Shown: piece by piece, positions 20,249-31,940 of the stretch
Layout: each line of letters begins with the position of its first letter
Position numbering within the stretch: position 1 is the first letter of the stretch
From: Bemisia tabaci
Lineage: Eukaryota; Arthropoda; Insecta; Hemiptera; Aleyrodidae
DNA: 64,000 nt
NCBI RefSeq assembly: GCF_918797505.1
Contig: NC_092802.1
Location: 16,203,883-16,267,882, forward strand
Direction of reading: 5' to 3'
Notes under the pieces: model-generated
Told to the model about the DNA's origin: nothing
The model's input: the letters and a program-made list of their open reading frames with translations, nothing else
Database searches by the model: none
Position numbers and translations under genes: made by a program

Positions 20249-22735
20249 CGGCGGGGCTGGGGTCGGTGTGAGCGAAGCCCGAGCGTTCCTCATCAATAAT
20301 AACACTAATTAAAGATGTTATTCGCTTTTGATCTGGCGTTTAAATCTCTCCACGTTTCGAGCCGTGTGTATTGTGTATTGTCTGCGCAGCAACGGCCACC
20401 GGGCGTCCCGAAGGCTGGATCTCTCGCCTCTGGAATCCGGTTGATCGTTGACGAATAATTGGGTAGCGCTAAGCGAGACGACCCTGCACTGAAAAAAAAA
20501 AGGGTCAGATTTTAGCCGAACTGGTCAGTTCAGCGGCGATTAGGCTAATAGGCAAACTGTTTGAAGTAGGAAACAAAACCTTTGAGCTCCTAGCATAACC
20601 AAGTTTATGTGCTATCTAAACCCTATTTTAGATTCATCACAAACCTAAAAGTTTATGTTGTATCTAAACCACTTCTAGGTAGTATCTGAACTAGTTCGGC
20701 TATAATCCAAACTGGCCATATACCGTCACAAACTGTTTAGGCAGGTGCAGTGACGAATCACGTGCGCTTAAAAAAGTCCGTTACTTTTTCAGTCTCAGTT
20801 GAAATGCTAATGGCGTCGCGAGTCGGTCGTATCGAGTCGGTTAACGAATTAAAAGTAATAAAATTGATTATCTCAAGTGCTGTGCTATTTCAAATTCACC
20901 GCTCATTCTCGGAATCAGTGGCGCTCTCTGAATGCAGTAGAACTTAACTCTCAGTCAGTCAGTGCTGTTGACTTGATGTCAACAGAAACTGATAACAATA
21001 ACACCATCCCGGTGGGTGAGTCAAGGTATTATGTTACTAATTCTTTAATCATTAAACTAAACACATCTGAAAGCTTTATTGCTGATCTTTAATCTTTCAA
21101 GTAAGGCAGTATTCCTTCGTTCAAGAGTGTAGATGTCTAACTAATCTGTTCGTTCGAGCGGCGTGCTGCGTGACAAGAATTCGCGATGAAACCGGAGGAC
21201 TTCAGTCTGACAGTGATTCTTATCATCAGTTTGTTAAATCAAGAAACATCAGCATTATCCAAATCATCATTTGATCGCTCGATATCGGTGTTATTGTTTT
21301 AAAACAGTGTGTACCTATCTATGAGTCGCTCGTAATTAGAATCAGGACCTCATGTATGTATCAAAGCTCAATATTTTGGTTTCTTTCAGCGGCACATAGA
21401 TTTTAAGGTGACAATTTTTTCTCAGGTAACTCATCTGAAATATTTTTAACTTCGTATAACAACTTAGAAATCAATTTACATCTCCGCTCAGCGCCAGAAC
21501 ACAATTGTTTATTTTTCATTAAAGCTAACCTCAAAATATATTTTCATTCTTTATCCGCCTTGGTTTTTCATAACAGTCACTGCGTATCCAATATATCCAT
21601 GAAATGGACTGTAATTTGTAGGAAGGTACCAAGTCGCATCAAAATCAAATTCAGGCAAAGAGGTTCAAAGTTTTACACTTCATATGACTCAACCAGAGAT
21701 TAGTTCTGGAGGAATTCTTTCAAAGGCTGCCCTGAAATCATTTTATTTCAACTCATTTCTCCATCTTCTCTAGAATATCGATCCATCAAACCTGCTTAGT
21801 TCAACATTATAGTTTCTAGCTCTTTACTGCAATTAAATTGCGGAACTATAATTTGACAGTTAGCAGAATATCCTTCAATGTACCCACACTTCCAACCTGC
21901 AGAAACTTACTTTGCAGATAACTGAACAACAATGATTAGCACGGAGGAGAAGTTCGTAAGTACTTAAGTACATATACACCTACTAGCAACTTCACATATC
22001 TAGCCCCATTTTCAGTTACAATATTAATAGTATGTTTCATTTTCATGGAACCGGTTATGACTCCAGGTTTGTCTTCCTATAAGCTGTGTTTTTCTGTGCC
22101 CATTATTCAGGAGTCAAGAGTAGAGGATTGGAAGTCTGGAGAAGAACCGATCCATTTAATGCTACATCATTAGCATGTCCAAATTTTAATTTCCAGAGAA
22201 TTATGTGGTGATGAAAAGCCAGAGCCCTGTTATCCTCTGATTTCTTGTATTTTAATGATTTGAGTTTAGGTATCAGATTTGTAATGGGTGGGTAGTGTAC
22301 CTTTTTGATCGATTGATGATAAAAAAATTGATGGATGCTTGTCCTACATTCAATTTAAATTTACAAGTACCTGTTAAATGAATTCATAACGAAAATCAAT
22401 AATTTCAGTGATATTATTTTTATGCTGTCTACATACACTGGGTTCTTATTCCGTGCCAGGATTGTTATCATTTACCAAAAAATACCTTGAAACTGAGCAA
22501 AAGATTTTTTCTGGTATGACCTTTTGGAACTGCATAATAAGGGAATAATGCGTGTTTAGAATTTGACTAGGCATTCTATCCACTTTCCCCCTTGTAAGCT
22601 AATCTTTTTTATTTAAGACCTTCACATCATTTTTTCCTATTTTAGAGAGAGTAAGGAAATGCTGATTATAACAAAATTTGAGGAACAATTACTTTCATCC
22701 CTGTTGAATGAAAAAAAATAAAACGAAGCACCTAC

Positions 22736-23010
22736 CTAAAAAAAAAATAAATAAAGTAAAAAAATACCACGAAGTAAAAAATAAAATAAAGTAAATTCAT
22801 AAAATAAAGTAAATTAATAATATTAAGTAAATAAATAAAATAAAGTAAATTAATAAAATAAAGTCAATAAATAAATAAAGTAAATCCATAAAATACCTGA
22901 AGTCTAAAGAAAATCAACCAAAAACACAAAATGAAGTAAAACAAATGACTTAAAATAATACAATGAAGTGAAAAAATAAAATGAAGTAAAATAATGCATT
23001 AAAATAAAAA
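22736..23010. repeat. AAATAAAGT low-complexity array
   Basis: Imperfect repetition of AAATAAAGT and AATAAAATAAAGTAAAT words over about 270 bp, inside C4, just left of a tRNA-like SINE head. Confidence 0.8.
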
Positions 23011-23102
23011 TCGAACAAAAGCTTTGTAAATTGGTCAAGATATCCTGGTTGTCCTAGCAATTGGAAGCTAAATGCGGGTTTTTCGTCCCCGACCATGAAG
23101 TT

Positions 23103-23370
23103 CGCGGCATGGCTCAGTAGGTAGGATCCTCGTCTTCGGTTAGGTAGGTCCCAGGTTCTAATCCCGACATAGGTCCAAAAAATTCTGCACGTAAATATCG
23201 AGAAATATGCCTCTAAAAGTCTCGTGGACCATATTTTCGCGGTTTTAGACATTATTTCCGTAAATAATCCATTTTGGGGGGCTCTTTTCAACTGTCCCCT
23301 GGCTACAAACCCCAAAATTTGCTGCCGATGCTTCAATTTAGCGATCCAAACCAGGTTTAGATTTATGCCC
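23103..23370 (+). mobile_element. tRNA-derived SINE-like sequence
   Basis: Polymerase III box A-like TGGCTCAGTAGG (23110-23121) is followed 44 bp on by box B-like GGTTCTAATCC (23154-23164), the spacing of a tRNA. The head is followed by unrelated AT-rich sequence, not by a tRNA 3' end, which fits a SINE. The body's right boundary is uncertain. Box B differs from the consensus at one position. Confidence 0.5.
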
Positions 23371-23528
23371 AACTAGTTTAGATATTAGCTAAACTTCCGA
23401 GTCAGCGTAGATACCAAAATCGGGTTTGCCTACTATCCAAAATAACTAGCTGGGGCCATATCAGCTATCCGGAGTTGGTGTTGTACACGATATTCCGGCA
23501 AAAATCCAAACCCTTTTTTTTCAGTGTG

Positions 23529-25065
23529 TGTGAAAGTTTGACAGTGAAACACATTTTTTTTTAAAAAAAAAGTAAAGAAAAAAACATGTAATCGCAACCT
23601 TGCAGGGGCGATTGGCAAAGAAAGCGGCAATAAAAAACAGTTGAAATTCCCGCTAAGCCGTGACAGAAGGTTCCCTAAAGTAACAGATCGTATTTGATAC
23701 ATACATCAAACACTAGGTGAGATTGTGTTGATACAGGCTGGTTCAACATGTAAACATAGCCTCAAAAATCAATTGAGAAATCTTAGGAAACGGGTTTTTT
23801 GTGATAGATTTTTAGTCTTTTGAGTACCAAATGCCAATGTAAAATGAAGTTGTTAGGAATTTTCTCATTTTCAGCTTTCCCAACCTAATGCCGAAAATTT
23901 TTGTTCGAGGTTATATTCTGTTGTTTTGAACCAAACGATACATCGAACCATTATCGAATACGATCCATGTATCGGAACGGCATGGCATGGAAGTGCCTTG
24001 CCTTTCTACCCCTAACCTTGCTTAATAGCCCTTCCTCCCCTCCCCCTTGTCAACCCTAAAACAGTACAGCCAAAGACCCCGCATGGCTACCTTCTCTTTA
24101 GTGCAAAAGTTACGCACTTTTGAAAGTCAGTCCTCAAATTCGCCAATTGATGACTAATGACCATGCACAGGGTTTACCAATTGGTTGAGTAGTCCTGCCA
24201 AAAAATTTAGTCTTTCATTCGGACTGTAGTTTTTATGTACGTGTAACAGCCTGTATATACTTCCGGTTTTAAAACTTGGAGCTATTTTCGACGTCAAACG
24301 CTATGCCACCGAGGCATTTCTTTCCGTGAAGTACCAATAAATTTTTGTAAATTATAAGTCGCACAAAGACAGAAACAACCGAGAATTATTGTCGGGCACC
24401 TGAAAACATTTTGCTGTGTAACCCACCTGTACGAGATTTATAACACAAAGAGCAAATTTCTTTAAAAATAAATAAATAAAAATAATTGCCGGCACAAGTT
24501 GCACAACACGTACTCATCTGCATGCTCACTTGCCATACATCCTCTCAAAACAGAATATAGGTCATCCAAATTCGAGTTCATCATGAAAATAATCGTCACG
24601 AGACCGATAATAATTAGGAAAAATTCGCATGCACAAAACGCTTTTATCTCCGTAACATTTCTGTGATAACGCATATACATCGAGGAGTTTAAAGGTCAAT
24701 GAGGAATCGTTAAATCCAAGGTGCGGGTGAGGATACGTGTTTTTTTACATCATTAAATTGTGTTTTAACACTTCCCACGTTTCGAGCGAACTGCACAAGT
24801 GTCGAGTGCGATAAACACAGTGTGCTCAAGAAGAAAGACTACTCTCGTACTATTATTAACCACCGGGTTGGATGGTATTCTTTATCACCTGTTTATTCTC
24901 ACGTGTGTATCTTCGTTTTTTATTCAATAATAGAAGCGTTCATTAATTGCACAGCGTTATTTTTTAAAATTATTATTTATTATTATAATTTTTCAGCATT
25001 TTTAACACCCACCCTCCCCTTATTTCCCTTGTGCTGCTTACGTGACGTGGACCTATATACTTTCG
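23529..25065. other. intergenic, nothing recognised
   Basis: AT-rich single-copy-looking DNA without a supported gene. A T- and C-rich block lies near 24960-25030. Short open frames show no recognisable protein. Confidence 0.35.
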
Positions 25066-25190
25066 AACGTATTTCTATCAAACGGAACTATTTGCATTGT
25101 GACGTGAGCCCTGTAATGCATACATTCTTATGGGTCTCAGGGCTCATATGTCTTAATGCACATAGTTCCGTTTGATAGAAAGACGTCCAA
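25066..25190. repeat. palindrome around CAGGGCTC
   Basis: The arms TTCTATCAAACGGAACTAT and ATAGTTCCGTTTGATAGAA (the latter slightly offset) face each other, with GAGCCCTG/CAGGGCTC nearer the centre. The loop is about 30 bp. Confidence 0.65.
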
Positions 25191-25775
25191 ATACAAAATG
25201 GTGTAACGCTTTCCTTGACCCCTTCCTCCCGCCTAGAACGTAATTTATGAACGGTCCGTGAAGAAGTTTCCAGTCACAGTGACAAAAATACAGTTCTGAA
25301 CGAACAGTATGATATTTAATAGTAATGTTGTTCAGATCTTATGAAATGACTTCGTGGGATATTTAGAGAGAACAAAAAGCTGTTTTCTTAATATTTTAGA
25401 ATAAGTCCGCAAGAGTGTATACGATCAGATTATTCTTATCGACTTTGTTTGAACCGATTTCATTTGATAAAAGACTGCGAAACCTGTTGTGCGGAACTAT
25501 TTTGCAAGACTGTTTTGTTGTAAAAGACTGTATTCAGTGGAATACAGTTTTTTCTTCGAGTTTTTCGACAGGTATGGCATGGCAACCGTTTGTTTACGAA
25601 TCTTCCTGCAACAATTGTAAAAGCAGGAAGCTCTCACGCATGAAATTCCAGTATACCGCAAACAGTCAGATCACATTTCTGGAAATCGTTTTAGTTGATA
25701 TATCCCGTTTTTGGCCCCTGAGTTTCTACGTTTTCCGATATCGCCGCAAGCCAGAGAACGGCGAGACGATCGCAT
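25191..25775. other. intergenic, nothing recognised
   Basis: A 140-codon open frame (25415-25837) runs into the P1 terminus and shows no family signature. I treat it as chance. Confidence 0.3.
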
Positions 25776-25858
25776 TGTTCTGCCGTGGTGAGGAAAAACG
25801 CCGTATGAACCTTCAGGCGTTGCCAAATTTTCTTTGATAAAACGCGAATTTCCTGGTA

Positions 25859-27270
25859 AAGGATGTGTCCCATTAAGAAGGGTATTTTGGCCCTAACTTT
25901 GGTCGAAAATTGAAACAACTTAGAATAATGTAATGTATGGTCAAATCGATTCTTAATCATCTATTCTGTGAGAACATATCCTTATTTGAGGTGTTTTTGA
26001 AAGGTTTTTGCCTGATTTACCAACGCAGAGAAGTGAAGTTTTGCAGTTTTCTCGAATAATTGCTCATTTTTGGTCCTAAATTATATTCTTTATGTATAAG
26101 CGCAAGTGACGGCGACTTTCTCCTTTAAATATGTTGGAATGGGCGTACTAAAGATTAACATATTCGAATATAAAAGTGGTAGTCACTTGTGCTCATACAT
26201 GAACAATCTAATTTAAGACCGAAAATGAGCAATTATTCGAGAAAACTGCAAAACTTCACTAATCTGCGCTGGTAAATCAGGCAAAAACCTATAAAAAATA
26301 TGGACCTTGTCCAAAAAGGACAAGTTCTCACGAGGTAGATAAAATTAAAAGTCGATTTGACCATACGTGACATCAGGGCTGGATTCACCTACTTGCCGCG
26401 CATGGGCCGCCTATATTTTGCCGCCCCCTTCTCATTCGTTTTGAAACTCAATAAAAACCATCAAATCAACGTGCCAGCGGGGGAAGGGTGCATAAGACAC
26501 ATTTACTCGTGTTGTACACATTTTGGGAAAGCCCTGTCGACAATACTAGCAAAATTTCACGAAACTTTGCGCGCAAGTCAAGCTCCGTAAACCTATCTCT
26601 GTGTGGACAAGCCCTTCCATTCATAAGAAATGAACGAAACAATTATGAAAGAACAAATATAAATGTGGTTCAATGAGTTTAACTTCTGCCGCCGGCCGCG
26701 CAGCGCAGACCGCACCGTGTTGGGCGCAATGCGTGAAGTATTCATGCATTCTTGTAGGCGCTATCCGTTTCACGCTGACCGCAATGACCGCACTGTGTTT
26801 GATGCAATGCGTGAAGTATTCGTGCAGTCTTGTAGGCGCTAATATGTGTTACATGCCGATCGCCGCGCCGAGGGCTTCTCCTTTTCATCTCAAGTCCTCG
26901 TTATCATTTCTCTCTAAGTCGCGCCGTTCCTGGCCAACTTGCGTGTTTGGTCTTTCTCTTAACTCGACTTATTGAGGGTGCTGTCTCTTGTATCACTCAG
27001 AGACGACAAAATTAGAAATTACTATATTCTCAGGAAATGAGAGATTTTGTCGCCTTTTTTCGTTTGTAATTTTGTTTTTATAAATCCGATTTTTTTTATA
27101 CCTACACTTACGAAAATTGCAAATTTTTGCCGCCCTTTAGATTTGCCGCCATGGGTTGCGGCCCATGTGGCCACCCCCTTAATCCGGCCCTGCGTGACAT
27201 TTTTCTAAGCTGTTTCAATTTTCGACCAAAGTTAGGGCCAAAACACCCTCCTTAATGTGACGCATCCTTT
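25859..27270. mobile_element. T foldback inside P1, TSD TA
   Basis: Ends AAGGATGTGTCCCATTAAG and the inverse finishing GACGCATCCTT. The arms continue as CCTAACTTTGGTCGAAAATT and its inverse. TA stands at 25857-25858 and 27271-27272, the duplication expected of Tc1/mariner-type insertion. An inner palindrome (CACTTGTGCT...) fills the centre. The right arm is split by an H element. Confidence 0.7.
26374..27192. mobile_element. H: non-autonomous hAT element, TSD CGTGACAT
   Basis: Ends CAGGGCTGGATTCACC and the inverse AATCCGGCCCTG. CGTGACAT is duplicated exactly at 26366-26373 and 27193-27200. An 8-bp duplication and CAGGG(C)CGGAT ends are standard for hAT transposons. The inside carries two tandem copies of a unit with GCAATGCGTGAAGTATTC and CTTGTAGGCGCTA, but no transposase. 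Partial copies lie at 41336-42035 and 42965-43585. Confidence 0.88.
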
Positions 27271-27439
27271 ATGAATATTTTCCTCCCAATTTTTCATATA
27301 ATTCAGGTCGCAATTTTACCTAAAGACCCTGAAAATTTAAAGGAAAAATATTCATAACTTGCCTATAAAATAAATATCTTATCGAAGGAAATTTTGCAAC
27401 TCTCGAATATTCATACGGCGTTCTTCCTAAGCACGGCAG

Positions 27440-28591
27440 TGTCGGGGACGATGATAGTGGAGTTCCATCAAAAAGGTCTCATCAAGATTGCGTGGGTATT
27501 GATGATCATGACATAGATGTTGACGACCATTTTGACATTTCGGTGAACTCTCGTTCCTACATCGAAGCGTAAAAGTCTACTTAGAGACGCCAATTGTCTA
27601 TTTCAGGACTTCAAATGCTAAAAAAAAGCTGCGAGCTTACGTGAGACTCGATGTGCGCGTATTGGGATAGTCCTATGACCCCAAAGTGACGTATTTTGCC
27701 GAACCGGTGACGCACACGCAATATCCGCACAAAATAGTGAATCATATAGTTGCCGCTCTTATTTTTTAAGAATAATGAGAGCACACCCTGATATTACTTG
27801 GAATGTATAAATATATATAGGTCTTTCGAGCTTGCGTTATGTCAAGTCAAATATTCTAGATTGTAACATAGATGCAAATAAAAGAGACTAATAAATTCGT
27901 CCACAGTATCTTCATGCACTTAACAGCGTTTCGATGGTCAAAGTGCAAAACCAGAACCACGTACCTCCATTGCTGCGTTGCAAAATTTCCGCTCCTAGTA
28001 TATTTTCTAGAGGAGAAGCAAGCCAACTTATTGGCTTGAAGTTTGCATGGAATATTCTACTGATAGGGAAGAAAAGTCAAGGAGGTTTTCAATAAGTTAC
28101 GCTGACTAGTTTTCCGAAGAAAAAATAAAGTATGACTGGAAGTACACCACGTTGCAAACGAAAATAAGTGGTATCGCACTTTAGCCACCGATTTAGAGTA
28201 GATTACCTATTACATTTTATCTAAAGTGTTAGGGCTCATCGCTAAGTTGTCATTTTTGTGTAGGTTGGGGGCTAAAATCACAGAATGATGATGAATCACA
28301 TGGATGATGGTTACAGGCTGCGGTTTGATTCGTTATTGATCGGTAATGGAGGAATGCTTTTAATGAGTTGTCGATTCGTCAGACATTTAGACTGGAAAAA
28401 AGCGAGGTTTTATCAAATAGGGGGGAAGGCGCTTTTAAGTATTAAGTAATTCACTTGGAGGGGGGGTCTGAGCTCGTATTATCTGACCGAGCCGAACCAA
28501 ACGTACCCTCCTCACTTCCCGAAATCGTACGGGATGTATAAACTTGCCTCAGAGGTGATGTATGAATGCGTTTTTTAACACGGTTCTTGAC
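27440..28591. other. intergenic, nothing recognised
   Basis: No supported gene or repeat. Two AATAAA strings near 27880-27895 have no associated reading frame. Confidence 0.35.
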
Positions 28592-28720
28592 GTGCGTTGC
28601 AATGGCGAATCGTGCTTTACAATGAGTTGATTGATCTGCCATTTAAACCTATGGAAAAGAATCGATCATCAGGGTGTTCGTAACAAACACCTTAAAAATA
28701 GAATCTTTACCCTTGCGTTA
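28592..28720. repeat. F1 foldback copy
   Basis: Contains CATTTAAACCTATGGAAAAG, CAGGGTGTTCGTAACAAACACC and a degraded right arm. About 125 bp, diverged from the 1267 copy. Confidence 0.55.
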
Positions 28721-28735
28721 AATGGGAAAATATCG

Positions 28736-28885
28736 AAAAATGGACTACATTTTGCAATTTGGAACTTTTAATTCTGGTCCGGTTTAAAAACAACGTATGT
28801 GCCATTAGCTTTCCTATGCACCTACGTGTTTTTTCAGATGAGCCAGAATTTATAGTTTCAAATTGCAAAATGCAGTCCAAATGAT
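28736..28885. repeat. F5 foldback, about 150 bp
   Basis: Left arm ACATTTTGCAATTTGGAAC and right arm TTTCAAATTGCAAAATGC, inverse to each other. The core has CAACGTATGTGCCATTAG. A second copy lies at 33568-33722. Confidence 0.65.
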
Positions 28886-28964
28886 CCACGCGTCGCCTTC
28901 CTTAGAATCATCAAGAATGGCCTCTGTAGCACAGGAAGACTTCAAAATCTGGAGCACATACCGT

Positions 28965-29199
28965 CTACAAAGGGAAAAAAATTCGCTTGGATCTAGAGTC
29001 CAAACTCTTGAAAACAGTGACAAGAAAAAATACTCTTGATTCAATCGGATTTTTGCTTGAATCAAAAGGAAATCCGCTTAATTAAGAGGCTTGGTTCTTG
29101 ATCTAACCAAAAAGTCCGATTGAATCAAGAGTATTTTTTCTTGTCAATGTTTTTAAGAGTCTGGACTCTAGATCCGAGCGACTTTTTTTTCTAATGTAG
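28965..29199. mobile_element. C1-like foldback with altered CTACA ends
   Basis: The arms are clearly C1 (GGATCTAGAGTCCAAACTC, ACTCTTGATTCAATCGG and inverses), but the outer ends read CTACAAAGGG and CTAATGTAG in place of CACTGG/CCAGTG. It ends about 230 bp upstream of the predicted promoter of the secreted-protein gene. Confidence 0.7.
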
Positions 29200-29426
29200 T
29201 CCTGTCACAGAATAGCACATAATGATAATGAAGATTTCACTTCGCACCTACTTCACGCTTTTTCCGCGTAAAATTATTTTTAAAAAAAAGTAAATGTCCG
29301 AGGTGACAACCTCGCAGAATCCCGCGTCAAGCCGGGAAGTGGCGTGCCTTACGCTGATGCGAGCCGCCAAAAAAAAAATGATCCTCCCGTTTTCCCGTCT
29401 GCGTTTCCGTGACGCACGCCTACCGC

Positions 29427-29463
29427 TTAAAAAGGCGCGGCAGAATGTTCCTCTCCCACAGTC
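29427..29463 (+). promoter_or_regulatory. candidate core promoter (TTAAAAA box and initiator)
   Basis: TTAAAAA at 29427-29433 lies about 30 bp upstream of CACAGTCG (29457-29464), which resembles the arthropod initiator TCAGT. Transcription from about 29460 would leave a 5' leader of roughly 19 nt before the ATG at 29479. The spacing is right, but both elements are imperfect, so this is a prediction. Confidence 0.4.
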
Positions 29464-29478
29464 GCTACAACCTCAACC

Positions 29479-29931
29479 ATGTTCATCCAACGAACCTCGT
29501 GCCTCGTGATTTTGTGCTCCCTCGTGGTAGCTGTGTGTTCCACCGGCAGCAGCACCCCTCGTAGTGGTAGTGGGGCGGCATCACCCGCCCGAATAAGGGA
29601 CACCGAAGGAACCAGCCACGCCGAAATAGCGAAGGCACTGGCCGCCGCCCAAGAAAGGATCAAGGAGCTCGAAAGTAAACAGCAGTATATACAGCAGCAA
29701 CAAGAGGAAATTCACCAACAGCAGAAGAGGCTGGCCGAGCAAGAGGAGGAACTTAAGCGGAAGGCGGCGGAACTGGAGGCGGCTAGACAGGCGGCTTTGG
29801 AGGCGGAGAGGGCTGCCGCCAGACAGGTCGGATACGAGACTGAGAGGGCGTCCGGTCTTCCTCGCTCGGGGACTTTCGGTTGGAGAGGCGGTTTTGTCGA
29901 TTTCAGCTCGCCTAAGGTCTTCGAGCAAGTG
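29479..29931 (+). CDS. secreted coiled-coil, cysteine-rich protein, exon 1 (residues 1-151)
   Basis: First coding exon of the only well-supported gene, joined to 32490-32918 to make 293 residues. The ATG (CAACC before it) opens a signal peptide: MFIQRTSC, then the hydrophobic LVILCSLVVAVC, with likely cleavage near residues 20-24. Residues 24-45 are S/G/A-rich linker. Residues 48-118 form a long predicted helix rich in E, Q, K and A, with a polyQ-like patch at 68-83 and heptad-like leucine and isoleucine spacing, i.e. a coiled coil. Residues 119-151 are a G/S/F segment. The exon ends CAAGTG followed by GTGAGT, a strong donor, in phase 0. GC content and third-position GC are far above the flanking DNA, as expected for coding sequence. 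The family is not recognised. A role outside the cell, for example in saliva, cuticle or haemolymph, is inference from the signal peptide only. Confidence 0.8.
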
Positions 29932-30114
29932 GTGAGTTTCATCTTTCAAATAAGTCTTGTACAGCTTAAGAAATATGACTAAAAGTTGGTCGCAAGAGTA
30001 AGCATCCTATCCCCAACATAAAATCCTTACGACATCTAGAGTCCCTTTGTGACCCAAATGCCCCCAATTGCCCCCAATGTGCCCCCAATTGCCTCACATA
30101 ATTCTTCAATGCAG

Positions 30115-30510
30115 AATGCTGACACATTAAAAACGCCTTCATTGTGAAAGATACTTCCTAGCGTAGCCGCGGAGGTCAAATAGTTGCATCATTTAAAAAC
30201 CCAATCAATAGCGCAACAACGTGAATTAGTGAGACATACGGTTGCTTTTGATGATTCTCTGATGAAAAGTGGCGGACACAATAGAAACGCCTTCATTGTG
30301 AAAAGATACTCCCTAGCGTGGCCACGGAGGCCGAATAGTTGCACCATTGATAAACTCAATCAACCGTGCATAGTATCTTGAATTGCAGAGCAAACGCGAT
30401 TGCTTCACATGATTCTGTGATGAAGAGTGCCGACAAATTAGAAACGCCTTCATTGTGAAAAGATACTTCCTAGCGTGGCCACGGAGTCCGAATAGTTGCC
30501 GATCTATACG
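30115..30510. repeat. satellite with 155-bp unit, three copies
   Basis: The anchor AACGCCTTCATTGTGAAA occurs at about 30132, 30286 and 30443 (spacings 154 and 157). The units also share CGTGGCCACGGAG and AATAGTTGCA. An inverted array of the same units lies at 48412-48790. An AGAGTCCCTTTGTG string at 30041, an A1-type end, sits just before the array. Confidence 0.8.
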
Positions 30511-30566
30511 AATGCCTATTAGATCCACCTCAGAGAAGAGCAATACAAATTTTATTTTTTTCACCT

Positions 30567-30877
30567 AGAGTTCCTTTGTAGGGAAAGTTGAGATAATGCG
30601 GCTCATGGATGTCACAAACGGGAATAAAGATTACACAAACCAAACGTTTTTTGTGATCTTTGTTCAACCCATTCCCGAATTCTTAACTGCGTTCCCTCTT
30701 TAATGCCATTTGTTCCTTGACGCACCCCATTCCCAGGTCCATTCTAGTTCATTTATAATCTTTGCAATTGATGAATAGTAATCTTTATTCCCGGTTGTGA
30801 CACTGTGGAGGCCTAAAATACGGGAACCAATCAGAAATGAATTCACATTGTCTTTACTCTCATAATAAAGGGACTCT
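30567..30877. mobile_element. A1 inverted-repeat element in the intron
   Basis: Left end AGAGTTCCTTTGTAGGG, right end ATAATAAAGGGACTCT, and inner pair CACAAACGGGAATAAAGATT and its inverse. About 311 bp. It follows the satellite array directly. Confidence 0.7.
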
Positions 30878-31068
30878 AACGACATCCATTGGCCCCTGCC
30901 ATCGACACGTGTAAACCAATCCAAATCATCTCGTGTGTGCAAGGACTTTTCTTTCACGTAGCAGTATCCAAGTCGGAAAACCCTGCACCAACTTGCCGAT
31001 CCTGATACCTATGTCCAACTCTCACTCCTTCCATGTTCTAATACAGTGTCATTTTCAACATACATATC

Positions 31069-31327
31069 GACGGTGAAACTACCAAACCACGTATCTCGGT
31101 TTGCGACGTCGCAGACTTCCTGTCATACTTTATTTTTTAAATGAAAAACTACTTAACGTTCAGTCTTGAAAATTTCTGTGATTTTTCCTCTTAATGGGGA
31201 GAAAATTCTGTGAGAATTTCAAGAAATGCTATTGATGTGGTCTACTTCAAAAAAAATAAAATGTGAGCGTAGATTTTTAAACACCGCAAACGAGATACGT
31301 GGTTTGGTAGTTTCACCGTCGATATAA
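31069..31327. repeat. F6 foldback in the intron
   Basis: Left arm ATCGACGGTGAAACTACC and right arm GGTAGTTTCACCGTCGAT, continuing as AAACCACGTATCTCG and its inverse. About 259 bp. A related end sequence (GAGATACGTGATCTGGTAGT) lies at 47142. Confidence 0.7.
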
Positions 31328-31940
31328 GGGTTGACGTTGCACTCTATCATCGCGAATCTGATCTTTTTTTTGTAATTCCTACTGACAGCCTCCTGAAATC
31401 CTTCTCGATGAATCTTCGCAAATCCTGCATTTGTTCCTTCATCTGCCGAATCCAAGACCCATGAGTTAAAACACTTTTCACTGTAGCGTTTCCACACCTC
31501 ATTTCGTTATTTTATTCCGACACTCGTAGACTACAGCAGATTCATCCCCTCTCCACATCTCTTCTCAATGTCAAAAATACAAGTAAAATACTGTTCGCAT
31601 TCTGAAAATTATATTGAGTCAAATTTGACTAAATTTTACTTAATTCGACCCTACCCTACTCAAAAATGATTCTGATTCACTCTTTACACTGAGAATGAAA
31701 AATTTTAGTGAAAATTACTGAAATACCGAGGTTTCCGGTAACAGAAACGGAGCTTCGGTTCATACGACCGAAAATCTTGGTTATCTGAAATTCTGAATCC
31801 ATCGCGACTTACGAGTGGCTAACGCATTGGATTTTCAAAACTAGATCCGAGTTTGATCTTAGACAACAGTGACTAAAATTCACGGGTTTCAACAGCTTTT
31901 CACAGAAATGTTTGGTTAACTATACCGGAGAAAATTAAAC

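Larger units (their letters stand above)
20487..23526. mobile_element. C4: 3.04-kb element with CACTGAAAAA ends, TSD TG
   Basis: The left end reads CACTGAAAAAAAAAAGGGT. The inverted right end reads CACTGAAAAAAAAGGGTTTG, followed on both sides by a related GATTTT(A/T)GCCG(A/G)A block. TG stands before (20485-20486) and after (23527-23528). Subterminal words such as TAGTATCTGAACTAG (left) and inverse-like TAGTTTAGATATTAGCT (right) fit the subterminal repeats known in CACTA elements. No transposase frame is visible. The interior holds a tRNA-derived SINE head near 23103, an AAATAAAGT array, and a few good splice-site strings. Confidence 0.7.
25780..27439. mobile_element. P1 MITE, outer shell of a three-level nest
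   Basis: The left P1 half is 25780-25858 (CTGCCGTGGTGAGGAAAAAC onward) and the right P1 half is 27271-27439, ending CACGGCAG. The flanking 4-mers are TGTT and TGTC, three of four matching. The T element sits between the halves. Joined, the halves have normal P1 length. Confidence 0.75.

Noticed and set aside
29581..29949. 122-codon minus-strand frame opposite exon 1
   Set aside because: It is a shadow of the coiled-coil exon, whose purine-rich strand leaves the opposite frames open.
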